From the NCBI GenBank assembly GCA_028564675.1, contig JAOVVO010000055.1, positions 1-64,000 on the forward strand: 64,000 nt of DNA, read 5' to 3'. The position numbers were made by a program, and so were the translations under genes. The number at the start of each line of letters is the position of its first letter. The stretch's first letter is position 1. The notes below the pieces were generated by a model. It had not been told where the DNA came from. It did not search any database and saw only the letters and a program-made list of their open reading frames with translations. The DNA is from Onchocerca lupi (lineage: Eukaryota > Nematoda > Chromadorea > Rhabditida > Onchocercidae). Below, in pieces: positions 12,001 through 25,887 of this stretch.

Positions 12001-14331
12001 TTCTTATAACTTTCTTTTTTTCTATTTTTTTGAAGAATATTTGGTAGAAAAAATTTCCGTAGCTCATTTTCGACACAGAAGATTTCATGAAATTTTAAAA
12101 ACTATATTTCCCAAATGAGGATCTTTAATATATTCCTATCACTTTTGATAAGGATTTCAGGAATCTCACTCCTCAATACCCAATTTTAATGAACTAGTGA
12201 AAATGTTTCAGTCTTCCAGATGGCTAGAGCGTAAAAATGAAATAGAAAAGTTTGGAATGCAAATTTCTCAGTCAATGTTAGGTCATAAGTTGATAGACTT
12301 ACGTTTAAATTCAAAACATTTCATTTTCTCGTTGGTTGAAATGTTTTGATAGTCCCTCATTTCTTTTTTTTTGTTTCAGGATAAACACTGCTATGCTGAA
12401 TCGTTGGTCGGAAAAATTTAATTTAAAAAAGCTGCATTTTATTAGCATCGTAATGCTACGTTATCGTTGCCTATTAGTCAATCCTTCGAGCCGAAGCATC
12501 ATCAATTTTTGTTCTTGCATTTGTGCATTTAAATTTTTAAAGCAGCAAATCGATTTTCAATAAACAGAATCACGTAATTCACGTCACAAACGCAAACATG
12601 ACGTAAATTTTATGCGAAATAAAAGTCATATGAACGCTCATTCCATGCATTGTACTTGGAAGCAAAAATTTCGGCTCGTCACTGTTTACGTTTGATTCAT
12701 ACTTGAAATGAAGATCAGTGTTGAGAATTGATAGAATTGATCTTCGATCACCCTATAAGAAAATTTATAAATTTTTCATTTTAATTTTATTTCAGCATCC
12801 CAGCTTTACATATATATGAAAATAAATATTAAAATTTTCCAAATTTGTAAATTTCAATTAACAATTTGCTAGTTCGGTAAAAACTTCACAAATTTCATGT
12901 TTGTAATTGAAGCGCAGATGGATGTCTAATAATAATCGATTTGCTTAGTATCTGAAATGGAAATTAAATAAAATTCAAAGATATTTACATTTCTTTGCTT
13001 AAATTTGAAAGAAATTTAAGTAACACATGAACAATAGTAATGGTTTGTATACACAATTCAGAAGTTTTTTTGATATTCTAAAATATTTTAGTATCCTGCA
13101 GTCAATAATTTTAATCACAACAATATTGGTTGATCATCTTTGGAAAAAAAAACGATAAATTCATCTCACAAGGTTAAATATCTAAGCATCAATTAGTTGT
13201 TGACTAATTTAGAGAAATTGGAGAAGGGGGTAATTGAAATACTGTAACGAGAGTTTCCCTTTCACCTGCTATCACCTGCTTTCATCCAATTGCTCGACAC
13301 ACTTGATAAGACAGTCGATCAATGATATGTTTTAGCACAGTTGCCAAGTAGTTTGTTCATTAAATCGCGGTATTTGTCGGTGTTACGGCCCCAATCCTAA
13401 CTGTCTGACGTATCGTTGTACATCGTCTGCGCCTAACGTGTCTGACTGCGTCCGGTCGGCATCTCTTCAATTTCGAGCATATTGGTGTTTTATGAGCCAA
13501 TGGTATACGGTAGTTTTATGCACTACAACCTTCTGGGCGACCATCTTTTGTTGCTCCTCTTCAATACCACACATTCATCGTTGCTGCTGCTGGTTCATAT
13601 CAAAATCAAAAGTCTGCAGCCGCTTTCTATCATTGTTGAAATCTGTATTTGAATCAGCTTTTGAAATTATTTGAAAATTTTGACTTCTTGCCTGGAAAAC
13701 ATCGATAAAGCTATCAACAAAATAAATTGTTTATTATAATTAATAGAAAATTTGCCTCGAATATTTAATAAGTGACATTCCGGGAGATTTCAATCAAGTT
13801 GAGAGGAAATGAATTATTGATCGATTAAAGCTAAATGATAAACCTAGTCATTTCATAAGGAAAGACTGATCTGATGACATTATCCATCTTCTAGTACCAA
13901 TATCTCACTGAGGAATATTTAAGAAATTTCAATCCTTTCGCTAATTGTTTCATTAAGGCTTAAAAAAACTTTTCAGCCGTAGCTAATTTTATTGGAAATG
14001 TTGTCAAGGAATATAACACAATATAATAGTTTGTTAACTAAACGACTCTAAAGTAAGTGAAAATTTCTTTTTCTCTTTATTGTTTCCCTGTCTCTCTTTT
14101 CTTCTTCCTCTCTATTTCTTTTTTTGATATGATAATAATGGACAAACAGAGGTAATAAAAAGGAGTGCACCGAGAAGAAAGAGATATGAAACAGAAGTAA
14201 GGCGTGAGCTGTTTTGAGATTTTTTCTTTCTTTTGTGACGATGACAGATTGCCGACGAGTTGAAGTTTGGAGGAGGAAAGTTACGAAAAAAGTTTACAAT
14301 CGCATATTTCTCCTTAACTCATCACATTTCA
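8444..14331. other. Gene-poor intergenic stretch
   Basis: No multi-exon gene could be assembled on either strand. Open frames here (for example 9465-9677, 12336-12563 and 13438-13674) lack motifs and splice partners. The stretch contains the (TAA)n tract, T/A-rich runs around 10920-11010, a degenerate 50-bp duplication starting ATGCACCG (11061 and 11111), and a less AT-rich islet at 13230-13680 with two tandem CACCTGCT boxes. It is part of the large space upstream of the Hox gene. Confidence 0.5.
8971..9088. repeat. (TAA)n microsatellite
   Basis: About 118 bases of near-perfect TAA/AAT trinucleotide repeat, interrupted early by ATATT steps. It lies about 530 bases beyond the stop codon of the zinc-finger gene. 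Confidence 0.95.
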
Positions 14332-14472
14332 ATGAAGTTCAAGTTCATTCTTCCTTCTGTCCTCTCCTTTGATCTCACAATCTCTCTTCTATTTCTTGTT
14401 AATTCCGCTCATTTTATACCTGAATATGTTGACAAACAGTGTGATCGACCAAATTACCCATGCCATTAACAC
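14332..14472 (+). CDS. Possible 46-residue secreted peptide
   Basis: A single-exon ORF starting ATGAAG. Residues 1-25 have the shape of a signal peptide: Lys near the start (MKFKF), a hydrophobic core (ILPSVLSFDLTISLLFLV) and a small-residue end (NSA). The remaining tail, HFIPEYVDKQCDRPNYPCH, has two cysteines that could form a disulphide. I do not recognise a family and no dibasic cleavage site is present. A GGTAAAG donor-like sequence follows the TAA. The ORF is short enough to be chance in AT-rich DNA, so it is a candidate only. Alternatives are a non-coding stretch or the first exon of a spliced gene. Confidence 0.25.
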
Positions 14473-17400
14473 CGGTAAAGATCATTTGATGACTTCGTAA
14501 TGGAAAATATACTCGAATTCTTCCCACGGATTACTTTAATTTGGCTCCGCAGAAAGATGAAATGAATGAAGACATCTTTTCTGTCAATGATCGATAGAAA
14601 GATAATGATGACTGTTATTCCATTCAATTTTATCATGAAGATGATATAAAAGACAAATAATGAGAACAGTGATAAAGACCCATTCTTTAACGGATGGTAG
14701 TTCAGCATTTAATCGGTCAATATTCATACAATACAAATAATGCGAAATTACTGCACAATAAATAAATGCCGGAAATTTGAAAATTTTAAGAAAATGAAGA
14801 TGTAATGATTGTACAAAGCTTTGAAAAAATAATTTTACGATTGATAAATCAAAAATAAAAGAACGAATAATTTGATTTTCCAACATTCTACTTTGGATTT
14901 TCCTTGCTTTTTGATGAATCAATCCATTGATTGATAGCGTCATCAGCATGCTCATTCAATTACATTACTTTTCATCTTGTTTTCGCATTCTGCATTTTGC
15001 TAAAATTGTCAACATTAAATTCGAATATCATTAAAATAGTGATTTTAAGTCTCATTAATTAATTTTAATTGATTAATTCTAAATCTTCGCTAGAATATCA
15101 TTTTGGAAACTATTTTTTAAATTGAATATGCCAGAATTATACGCGAAATTTGGCGAGGTCATACAGAATACTGATTGTATCACCTAGTAAGAGGATAAAT
15201 AATTTACTAAACATTCGAAACTTATTGCTAAGAACTGTACTAAGAAGAAGCAATGATATGTAGTAATGGCATCCAGAAGTGTTCCATCTTCACTGCACTG
15301 ATAACACTAAATGCAAAAAATAGAATTTACTGATAAGAAATTTTAAATGATACAGCTTATGGTCATACATATGTAACTTATGCACCACATTTTTGGATCA
15401 AAGCAAAAAGCCGCCGTTTGATGGTGGCGCTTAGAAGTATGAACTATTTTTGATATGCTATCATTCTCAATTCATCTTATTGAGCTCACTATTCTGTTTG
15501 ACTCGTCAAATCTTTTTTTTTTTAAATTTTTATTGAAATGATAGGTGATTATTAACAAATAGAAAGATAATGACAGCGATAACAGTGGTAATGATGAATA
15601 TGATGAGACATTGGAATAATGATAGCAATGACAATTGTATTATTGATTAAGTAATTAGTGACAAGACAAGAAATACAAATAATTGATTTATGGACTTTTC
15701 TTAACATTGAATATTTTTTATCAAAACATCGGTAATTTTAAATTTATAGCAACCTTACCAGTGTCATTAATGAATAGTGAGGTTGGACTAAAAAATCCAT
15801 CATACTTCAGAATCCAAAAGTTCAGCATTTTGTTATATTCATAACATTTGCAATGTAACGTCAATTAATCGTTTCGTTTTTAATTACTCTTTTGTGAGTA
15901 AAAAAAATGTAATAATTTTCAAGGAATTTTGTTAGAAATATGAATGATGATTTACCTTATCCTTGATAGCTATCTTATCAAACTAAATGTCATACCAGTC
16001 ATCCCTTTCTTATTTGGATATTATGTTATGTCATACCCTTTTTTATATCCTTTTACTTCATTTACAACTTTTTTTAAGTCACTTTTCATTCTTAAAATAT
16101 AAAAAGTTGCATACATTTTTTTATTTTTGGAATGGAAAGACCACCTTACTTACCATAAAACTGCTTTTTGACTTATTCTCCGCAGTTTGCCCACAGATAC
16201 GTCAAATAAATCACTTAACCCTCGCAAATGTTTTATTCATTTGACAAGCTATCTATCACCTCTGGCGAACTCGTCTAACCGCCATTATTATCATCACTTA
16301 CCTTATTTTCCAACCCCTTCTCCAGTGACCTGAACTACAGTATCCTAATATGATCATCATCACATCATCTGATTCTCGTTGTTGTTACCGCATTCTTATC
16401 ATTTCCCTCTTCTTTACATTTTTTCATCTCGCATTCTTTTTTGTAATAAATTAAATTGTTTGAGTATTGTAAAATTAGTAAGAATTTGTTATATTCATTC
16501 GTAAAACTTAAAATCTGATAATCAATAAACAATAAAATTACACTGATTTTTCAAGTTTGTTTTCTAAATCATTTCATAGAATTTTTATGCTAGAAACCCT
16601 GAAGGCGGTATGAAAATGAACCACAGTTCTGCTAAAATTCTCATATTAATTTGATAATTAGATTATCTCATTATGGAAGGAATTTCTTATTTTATTTCAA
16701 ACCATTTTTTTCTGGTTATTAAAATTCATTCCTTAATGTAATCAATTGTTCTTATTTGGAAAAATTTCTTTTTTTCAAATGCGCATATCTCGAAAAACAT
16801 TACTAGAAATTTGCTAGCTTTTAATCTAATGAAAAATGATGTTAAAATCTTTCGGCATTTTTGGTTGAGATAATAAATTTAGTATTTAATTTTTAGTGAT
16901 TTAGTACCAATCTAAAAATATTTTTTTTTATATTTTTTGTATTAACTTAGTTGAGTTACTCCCATCAGCACTACTATAATAAAAGCCAAGCAACAAATAT
17001 CATTGCATCAGGTCCCTTATTATATCCCTTACCCAAATTTTCTTCTGATCTCAGGTATTTAAATCAACGAATGATTTATTCCAATCAGAGCGAACAAAAG
17101 TTTGAAGCGCACCTGCATTTTTACAAAACAAAAAAATTACTGCCGACGTAAACAAGAAAAAGAGAGATAAGTGTCGCAAGAAATGCGGCTAAGCTTTGTT
17201 CCAAACACCTTTAGAAATTAATGTTCATCTTTTACACTGTTAATATTTATAATCGCATTAATACCAGTAACAGTATCTGTTTGTTGACAAAGAACGGATC
17301 GAATACATAGCATAATATCCTACTTGAACTTTTTCATTTATGCAAATATGCCAACTTCACAACTCAGAAAGATCTTGAACTAGTGAGGAATTCAATGAAT

Positions 17401-19462
17401 TACTCAATTCACTATTTATGATTTTCTTCCAAATAAATACTGTACTTTTTTTGGCTTCTTAAATCTTCTTAAACAAAAAAGAATGTATGATGAAAATTTT
17501 ATTCATATCTATCACGAAATTTCCGCAAATTTCAATCAAGGAAGAGTACTTCAAAAGACGGAAGTTCTTGTCAATAAAATTAACACTGTAACAACAACAA
17601 ACCACATCAAATTAGTTATTCTAGAAAATCGCAAATATTTCATTTTGATTCCTTTTTTTTCGCTGCATTCTTGTCTAACTATGAGACTTGCATTTGGCTT
17701 TAGGACTCGGCCGTCTGATCTGGAAAATCATGGCATTTAAGAAATAATTTCGTCAATAGTTTATAACATTTCGAAAAAATGAAATAGATTTTGATGATTC
17801 CTTTACTTTTGTCTTCATATTCGCTTTCTCTGATTAATCAGTCTGAAAAATATACAATAATAAGTATCATATCCTAACTAGATCAAAAAAATTTACATAG
17901 TAATAAATTATTTTCTTCTAGGGATGTTTTCATAAGTTATAATTGATTTTACCCTTATTGAAGTACATAGGTTTTATATTCTGTAATTTTATTTGATGTT
18001 CAGAAATAAGACGAATTTCCGAGTTTCGATTTTTCAAAAACTCATGCCTATTTATCACGAATTTCAAATTCATTATTTAATCAGAGTAGCAAAAGATTTT
18101 CTGATAAATCGATGATAGACAACTATAAGTTTATTAACCTGTGAAATTCTGTGATGCAGCTTATTTCATTTCTTCGCACGATAATTCATTTATCTTCCAT
18201 TCATAGATTCTCCAGGATAAGTTTTTTCCATTTATTCCAGTCTCGTCTAAAATGACTGAAAAGTTAAGATTTACATGAGTACTTTCACTATTTTATGGTA
18301 ATAATCTGGTCTAGAAAACTGAAAAACTTAAATTTAGAGTTGGGAGTTTCGTTTACATGATATGCCAGAGAAGTTTTGGTAACAGAAGTAATCTATGATT
18401 CAAATAGAAGCTTGAAAAGTCAATGATTTATCCTCACTGAGCATATGCTAAAAAGCAGTTTTCCGACTTTTCAGCTCAGAATTGGAGAGTACTCACCGAG
18501 GCGCAAAAACTGGCAAAATAAAACCAGAAGTGGATTGAGGTTGCGAATTAATCATATTCGGGATGAGTCATATTTGACGCTAGAGAGAACTTTAATAGAA
18601 GTATTAGATTTAGGACACCGAAAGCTTCAAACAAAAGTTATATCAGTGCTGGAAGCATAGGAAAATACGTATGTTCATCGAAATTTGATTAGTCATTGTG
18701 ATTAGTTTTTCACTGATAATTGATAACTCAATTTGGATTATGTCAAGGATCGATATTCAATATTTGTGGATTTAACAAAAGTTGCTGAATATAAAATTGT
18801 CGAAAAAAGTCAAGAAGTTATCAGAAATACGATTCCACTTCACAATTTGCAGTCTGTAATAAATTGTACAAAAGGATTGCTCGAAAAGATTACGAAATTA
18901 AATAATGATCTGTAGTTTCTTTTCTTATAGTCTAAAACCTGAAATTTATGGAAGAATTAATTTTTGGTGGAAAAAAAAATTGAAATCAATAAAATCATAC
19001 AACCATAACTGATAGAAGAAAAGCATCGAAAGAAAAAGTTTGGAGAAAGAAAGAGAGAAAGATTGAGAAACAAAACTTTTGTTTGTAATGGAGCTGCTCT
19101 TCAGTGCTTCTAAGCAATATAAATATATATTTATATTCATATATATTACAAGGAAGGAAGAAGAAACACACATCAATCCACAAACGAAAAGATCAATTCA
19201 AGGAACAGTCGAGAATATCGAGAATGACGATGATGCCTTCTTCCTCTCTCCACACCTTCTCGACACTAAACAGTTTACAACTTCTCGAACAAATCTCTTC
19301 TTCGATGTACTTTTTATCGCGATACCTCAGAAGCACTGATATGACAGTCGATTATGTTGGAAAGGAAGGAGAAATTAGAATCTTTATGAAAATTAAATTC
19401 AAACATATTTTGCATAATATTTTTTATGTTCTATGTAAGTTGATCATTTGCGTGATATTTAC

Positions 19463-19495
<33 letters not shown>

Positions 19496-21398
19496 CGAAA
19501 AAAAGAAATGTCCCTTCTTGCCATTCCATCGAACTCAGATAAGCTGGCGGCAAACATAATAAAGCCAAATTTGAGCATCGTTAACGATAATCATCCCGAT
19601 CCTTTTGCAAATATTAATAGCTTTTAAGGCCTTGCCAACTTCCCTTTGATCGATCCCTCTCTTCTCTTCCGATCCATAAACGTCATCGTTTGGCCAACAC
19701 CACGCAACCGCCTGCTTCGATAATATTCTCTGCACAATTCGGGCATCATTAACACATCAAATCATGTCCAAAAAAGTTCTTCAAATACACATTTGTGGTT
19801 TTTATGCAAAATACCGTCGTTATTCCGCCATCCCCATCCTTCCAATCACTCATCGTAGTTATTGAAATAGCTAAGAAATGATATATATTAGGGAATGGAA
19901 AAAGAATTGTTCAGAATTTACTTGAAAAATTCAAAAATTTCACATCTTAAATTTAAAACTTCACAAGACGGAGACAGTACATATTATCAGCACACTGAAG
20001 GGATGCTTATCTTATTTGACAGTTTGTTCTTTGCTCACAGCGGCAATACTCATTTTTCTGGCTGTAGAAACACGTCAGAGGTTTTCATGAAATGAACAAA
20101 TAGTGTACATTTGTTTCGATTGAAAATATGCTATACATTTCACTTGGCTAATTAAGTTAATGCTAATTAGCTGATATAGATATCCCATATCTTCACTGGT
20201 CATGATTAGTTTTAAGACAAGTATATTTTCGATTAAAGTGACAAAAACCTACGATGACTTTAGTGATGGTGCTGTTGGTTTGTTTAGTTTTTACCTTCGT
20301 TCACATTATTAATATTCATTAATACATATGTGCATGGGTGTCGAATCGATGGAACAAGAAAAAAGCAAGAACAAAGGATGACCGATTCTTCTAGTTCAGA
20401 TTCTTCCTTCGTCCACTTCTTCTCAGCATGCTTCGATCTGGGCCGCTTATTTGTGCTTTTATAAAAAAATTCCGAAAAACTAATTTGCTTATTTGTCGGC
20501 ATGAGCTCTGCAGATGGTTGAACCATTTTGGAATGTGCTGCCTGTTATTGTTGAGTCATATCACAATCATTCCCAAGTAATATCTAAGACTTTTGAACTT
20601 TGCTATCTTTTTAATCATTCTTATTATTAGATTAGTGAAGGATTTAATTAATTTGCAGATACTTATCCTTGATTAATATTGACCAAGAAGTCATCTGAAA
20701 GATCTTTAAATTGAATGATGTTCAATGACATTTTCATATATTATCGTTTTTACATCTCAGAAGAATACCGTAAGTTTTCTGCTGACTATAAAATCTTTAC
20801 ATAACTTTTTATCCAGAATTTGCGACTTTTGATTCATTTAGGGCGTAGTGTGGAAGAGAAGTCAAATCTTCAATTAATAAGTGAGTAAACAGAATATTCA
20901 TTTATCTCAAACTATCCATTGCTTTTCAGATCATTCACGATTACATCAAGATGTTTAGCAAATTTCGCCATTCTATTAAATAAAATTGAATCATTTTCTC
21001 TGAAATTATCGACTCATTTTTTCACCATTTGTTGAAGTGTAAGTTGTTTTACGATTATTATGAATTAAAATTTTTGAAATCTTACAGCAGTTCTTCTGGC
21101 ACAATAACACGTATAGCTTCTTTCATAAAAGAATTTCCATACGATTCGGTATACTTGATTTTGTCATTCTATTAGTGAACTAAAAAATGCTATTTTAATA
21201 AACTAAAAGTGCTTGTTTTTTTTTTCCATTCAAAGTTAATCAATTTGACGCTTATCAAGCTTTCGAAATATTCCCATTTCGTGTACCTTCAATGCTAGCA
21301 AGCATAACACTCACATGTTTCGATCGATCAAAGCTGACGAAAAATGAAAAAATTTAATAAATAACGGAGCATTTGACAATTTGCATGCTAAACTCATG
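14473..21398. other. Gene-poor intergenic stretch
   Basis: No gene could be supported. Two neighbouring + strand frames at 18445-18660 and 18733-18915 have soluble, charged composition but no recognised domain and no phase-consistent join. A 29-base poly-A run lies at 19467-19495. Slightly less AT-rich islets at 19600-19760 and 20280-20530 could be regulatory; this cannot be judged from one sequence. Confidence 0.45.
19467..19495. repeat. Poly-A run (29 bases)
   Basis: An uninterrupted run of A. It is the longest A run seen in the window and lies inside the Hox upstream region. It could be the tail of a decayed retroposon, but no coding remnant is evident beside it. Confidence 0.95.
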
Positions 21399-21503
21399 CT
21401 AAACTTTTTCAGATCATTATTCATTGTTAGTCTGCTTATCGTTGATATTTCCAGTTCTTAACAATTCCCAGAATTTATCTATCATTCATTTGGCGACCAT
21501 TAT
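21399..21503 (+). repeat. Short repeat X, left copy
   Basis: The segment containing TAGTCTGCTTATCGTTGATA and GAATTTATCTATCATTCATTTGG recurs in the same orientation at 56300-56401 with scattered changes. Here it directly abuts the left arm of the 1-kb inverted repeat. Confidence 0.75.
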
Positions 21504-22530
21504 TTTCAAAACATTAAGCATCAATCCTCTGATCGATCATATGGGTACAGTGCTTTCCTATTATGTATCACTTTGAAAGACGAGGCGTAGCAAAGATTTA
21601 GAAAAAAAAAGTAAAGTGGCGGATATCATTCAGCTATCAGCTGAAACTTTTATAAAAGACTGAAGATGCTATTTATAGACTTTTTAGACCATTTTCATAT
21701 CAGAAAGGAAAAGGAAAGAAAAAGGAAGGAAAAGTAGAAATAAGACGGAGAAGAGAAAGAAGAATAAATTATTAATCTAAAGTTTCAAAGTATTTGAAAT
21801 ATTTCTGTATATCTTAATTTGTTAACAAGTCAATGAAGTTCTGAACTTTGAGAATTTTTTATCTTCATAAGCAAAATTCAACTCGTTAAGAATGAAATGA
21901 GTTTAAACAAATAAATTTCAAAATGCTTTGTTATATTCAATTTGATATCGGTTGTCTAGTAAACATCTCTTATTAGACAGGAATAAACAAATCAAAGAGA
22001 TCAGCACCACAACTTTAAAGATGTCTCTTGTTCGAATTTTTTCGACCTCGGTCTGAGAATTACGACTCCGGCACTGCAACTGTTGTGAAAAAGTTCTTAA
22101 TCTCAGACGAATAAATCAACTTTTTAGATGTTCATTTAATGCATTTTGGAATATTAAAGAAGACAACAGCTGTAGTACTTCAGGTAATCTTCATTCCATA
22201 CATTTTCAACTTTCGAAAACGGCTAATTAGCTATTAATGAGCAGAACTGATGTCTGCGGAATGATGATTTTTGTAAGGACCGTTTAAAAAAATGTTAATT
22301 TCCAAATGGAAAATCATTCATTTGAAAATTTTTCCGTAGAATAATAAAATTTTCCAATATTTCTGTTTATTTCCTTCAGCAATTAAGGAACTAATAAGAC
22401 TTCAAAACAATTAAGTGAAAGGGTTCAAATGTAATCAGTGGACATTTGTCACCTGCATGACATCACTTATTAGTGCTTTCAGAGAGTTTGACTAAATTAA
22501 TCGCAATATGTATCTTCATTGCAATACAAA
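21500..22530 (+). repeat. Dispersed 1-kb repeat, left arm of a 33-kb-spaced inverted pair
   Basis: It aligns to the reverse complement of 54848-55914. From 21500 to about 21955 the two copies look almost identical by eye, including GTAAAGTGGCGGATATCATT and the purine-rich AGAAAGGAAAAGGAAAG block. From about 21956 to 22530 they are clearly diverged, but order is kept (for example TTCGACCTCGGTC against TTCGACTTTTTGGACCTCGGTC, and GTAATCAGTGGACATTT in both). No open frame of note is present. It is most simply a non-autonomous mobile or segmental repeat; family unknown. Confidence 0.85.
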
Positions 22531-24083
22531 GTATACACATACCTTTACTTTTTTTGCTCACAGATTAAAACTAATCTAATTACAGTATCTCTGTTGTGCT
22601 GATAATCCATACAATTGAATTAAATTTATCCTATCAAATAATTTAACTGCATATGGTCCTCTTAGAAGGACCGATTGCTCCATCATACCTCATTCTTTAT
22701 TTAGCTCATCTAACTTGCTTGAATCTTCTATAAATGAATTTCATATAACTTCATTTACCGCATATAAAAATAATGAAAATTATGCATCACAATTAATTTA
22801 TACTGTAGCGAATTATTTGCATTATTTATTAAGTTACATCTGTACTACTTCTCAGGCAAATTAGTTGTAACAAGTAATGTGATAACTCGAGTAGCGTGAA
22901 AGGCTTAGTTGAAATAGACGTACGTGAAGCAACGACGTCGTTAATCGCAACAGAACATTTCTCTATATTATCACTGTCACATTTCTAACATTTATTTAAC
23001 ATGAAATTACCATTTTTTCAATAGAAGATAGTGTGTTGCTATAGAATGAATCGCTTTTAGGAAGTCTATCTGTTTACTGTACCATATTTCTCCCAAAAGT
23101 TATTGAATATTAAATTGGATAAGACTGGTGATTCCGGATTCATTTGTCGGATGGAATGCGTTAGATCGAAGTGAAGTTAGACTGTTAACAATTTCACATT
23201 AATTTGAAAGTTTATGAATTTATGTGGAATAATATCGAATTACATCGGGACACGTAATCCCCTGCTTTAAAGGTATTTTAAAACATTCACATATAAATAA
23301 GATGACAAACTATTAGTTCTTTTTCTTTTTTTTTTGGCGAATTCCTACAAATTTAAAATTAGAAAAGAGGCATATCTGCTATGAAAGAAATAGAGTTAAA
23401 AAATGAATCTAAAATAAATTCAAATTTAATCGAAATAGAAAATCGATTTTAAAACAATTGCTATCTCTGCGGCATTCTATGATTGGGATAATAATATAGT
23501 CCATTCCTGAAACATCCAAATTCGTGGTCATCTTGCAAGCTCATCCAATCTTATTCTCGCAACGACTGGGCGTTGCAATAACTTTGCTACCGTCGCATGA
23601 TGCACCGCCTTTTCGCATTTTGCATCGATGAACTTCCTCCGTGCCCCTTCATTTCGTTGCTGCTTTCCAGCAACAATAATCAACGATAAACAGTAGCGAG
23701 TTTCAGTATCATTTGAACCAAGTTTTATTATCAATCGAGCCTTCTTTTATCTCATTCATTCATCCTCTTCATAGCACTTTACATGCCATTTCTTTACTCT
23801 CTTCCAGCCTTTTACTATTTATGACAACAGTTGTGCGCTATTTCCCTATCCATTTATATGTTTTATGGATAGCATAACCAAGTTGTTATTTCAATGAAAA
23901 TTATAGCCATAATAAATTGCACGCTTAATTGGAGTAATTTGTCGCGATAGAATTTAGTATCAGTTGGAGTGATACCATGAAGCTGATTTCGATTTAGTAG
24001 ACAAAGTGCGAAAAGACTGGAGCTATTGAAAGTTCATTGTAATGATTTAATAGCTTATGTCATGACTTCTTCATGGTCATATA

Positions 24084-24139
24084 TTTTTTTTAGCTCAAAT
24101 TACTTAACCGGTTTTTTTAGCTCAAATTACTTAACCGGT
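24084..24139. repeat. 27-bp tandem duplication
   Basis: TTTTTTTAGCTCAAATTACT followed by TAACCGG is present twice head to tail with no mismatch in the core. Confidence 0.9.
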
Positions 24140-25887
24140 TTAGGTTTAGTCGATATTATGAAACTGTTATGATTTTTAATAGTAGCGTCAGTTTGAGACA
24201 ACTACGGATAAAGATCAAATACTAGATCAAAGATTCATTTAGCAAAAATATCGATAAAGTTTGATCATCAGAAGATGCTTGATATTATTATCTTGCATTG
24301 CTTTCGATAATATTAATGGATTCAATAAAAAAATTAGTAAAACTTACCTCTTAAAAATGTTCCAACTTTCATTCTTATATTAATTTACATAAAATTCAAT
24401 TAATTGAGCAATAAACGGATAGTTACGGCACTGTCTGACACACTGCATCAGCAACTAACATAAATATTTAAATCATCATGATCAAAGGAACGGACAGACA
24501 AAAGAAGCAGCGATAGTTTTTTTTTCTCTTTTAGAATAATTTGCGCAATTTTGTGAAAAATTTTTTTAAAATTCGAATTGTTTTACCCCAGAAAAATTTC
24601 TGAAATAAGAAAATTTTAGAGTATAAACTGATCCTGAAAAATTTTGATAATGCTTTCGACTTTTTAGGAATTCTTTTATTCTAAAAAGAGTTGAAAAAAT
24701 TTTTTGCTAAATTATTTTCGACTGAAAAAAAGCTGGGATTTTCATTTTCAGCTAATCAATATTTTGTCATCAAAAATTTTTCATACAAAAATGGTCTGAT
24801 TATATTGCAAAATGATATAGTTTTATTTGGTTAGACTGAAATAAATGAAGTTTAGAGAAGGATTAGAGGTTTATAATCTCAATTTATTCTTATCAAGAAG
24901 ATCACATTATAATTTTACTATAATCGATTCAGTCTATTCTGGGAATCCAAAGCAGTAGTATGGCACTTTGACTTGCAAGAGATTTAGTAGTTATCCTGTT
25001 ATGGCGGAAACAAGCCAAAATTATCAGTTCTTTGCTGTTCAGTAGTTACAAAGAGATTGAAATGTGGTTATTTTAGATTCCTTTTCCAGTATTCAAATTT
25101 ATTCTAAAACATATATTCGAAAATATACATAGTTGAAAGAAGACTGCAGTTTTTTGAGTAGAATTTTTGAAAATTTCATCAATTTACAAAAGAAAATCAT
25201 TACTGTTACCATAAATTTGCTTCATTTCTGAAAAATTTCATGCATTGAATTTGAAGAGCAAAACACAAGAGTGTTTTCTTTGAATTAAAAACTCTTAAAA
25301 TTTCTTAAGTTAAAAAATATTAAACACTTTTTTGTTGGTACTAAAGCCTTGTAATTTTTCTTAGCAAAGAAGCATTTTTCATCAAACAGTCTTGTAAAAA
25401 AAATTTTAGAATTGCATTAAAAATCCAAAATTTTGATAAATTTCAGAAAAGAGATCCTTTGGGCAATCAATAATAATTCTTGTTTTTTCCTTTTTTTTTT
25501 GCAAATCTATGTTCTTTTTTATTTGTACAGCATGTCATGTAAAGATTATTATATATGAAAAATTAGTTGACATTTTATATTGTTATCATCAATATTATTG
25601 TTGCTTGTATAATATCATGATCATGTCATATCATATCATGATAAGTACTACAAATATCACCAGAACATTCCTGTTTTGGCCAGTAATTGTCGTTATTTAT
25701 ATTGTTGCTGTAATATGATTGGTCCAAGGAAACGGTAGGCTATCGCAGTTCATTTCAACAAGCCACGCCTACCTCAGGTCTCACACATAGCCACTCCTTC
25801 GTTTGTTTGTCGACACTTCGCAACGGACCATTCATCTATTCGTCATTCTTTCCTATTTCTCTAATGTTCATAGTGAACTTTTTATTA

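Noticed and set aside
14584..14955. 123-codon minus-strand frame
   Set aside because: Overlaps another minus-strand frame, is hydrophobic without clear signal or domain, and no neighbouring exon could be joined.
19104..19559. 151-codon frame running into the poly-A tract
   Set aside because: It ends in a long Lys run encoded by poly-A and overlaps other chance frames.
20284..20526. Minus-strand frame containing KKWTKEESELEE, reminiscent of a Myb repeat
   Set aside because: Only one short stretch matches and the spaced tryptophans of a Myb domain are absent.
23528..23734. Minus-strand 68-codon frame with balanced composition
   Set aside because: No motif or partner exon; it coincides with a less AT-rich islet that could equally be regulatory.
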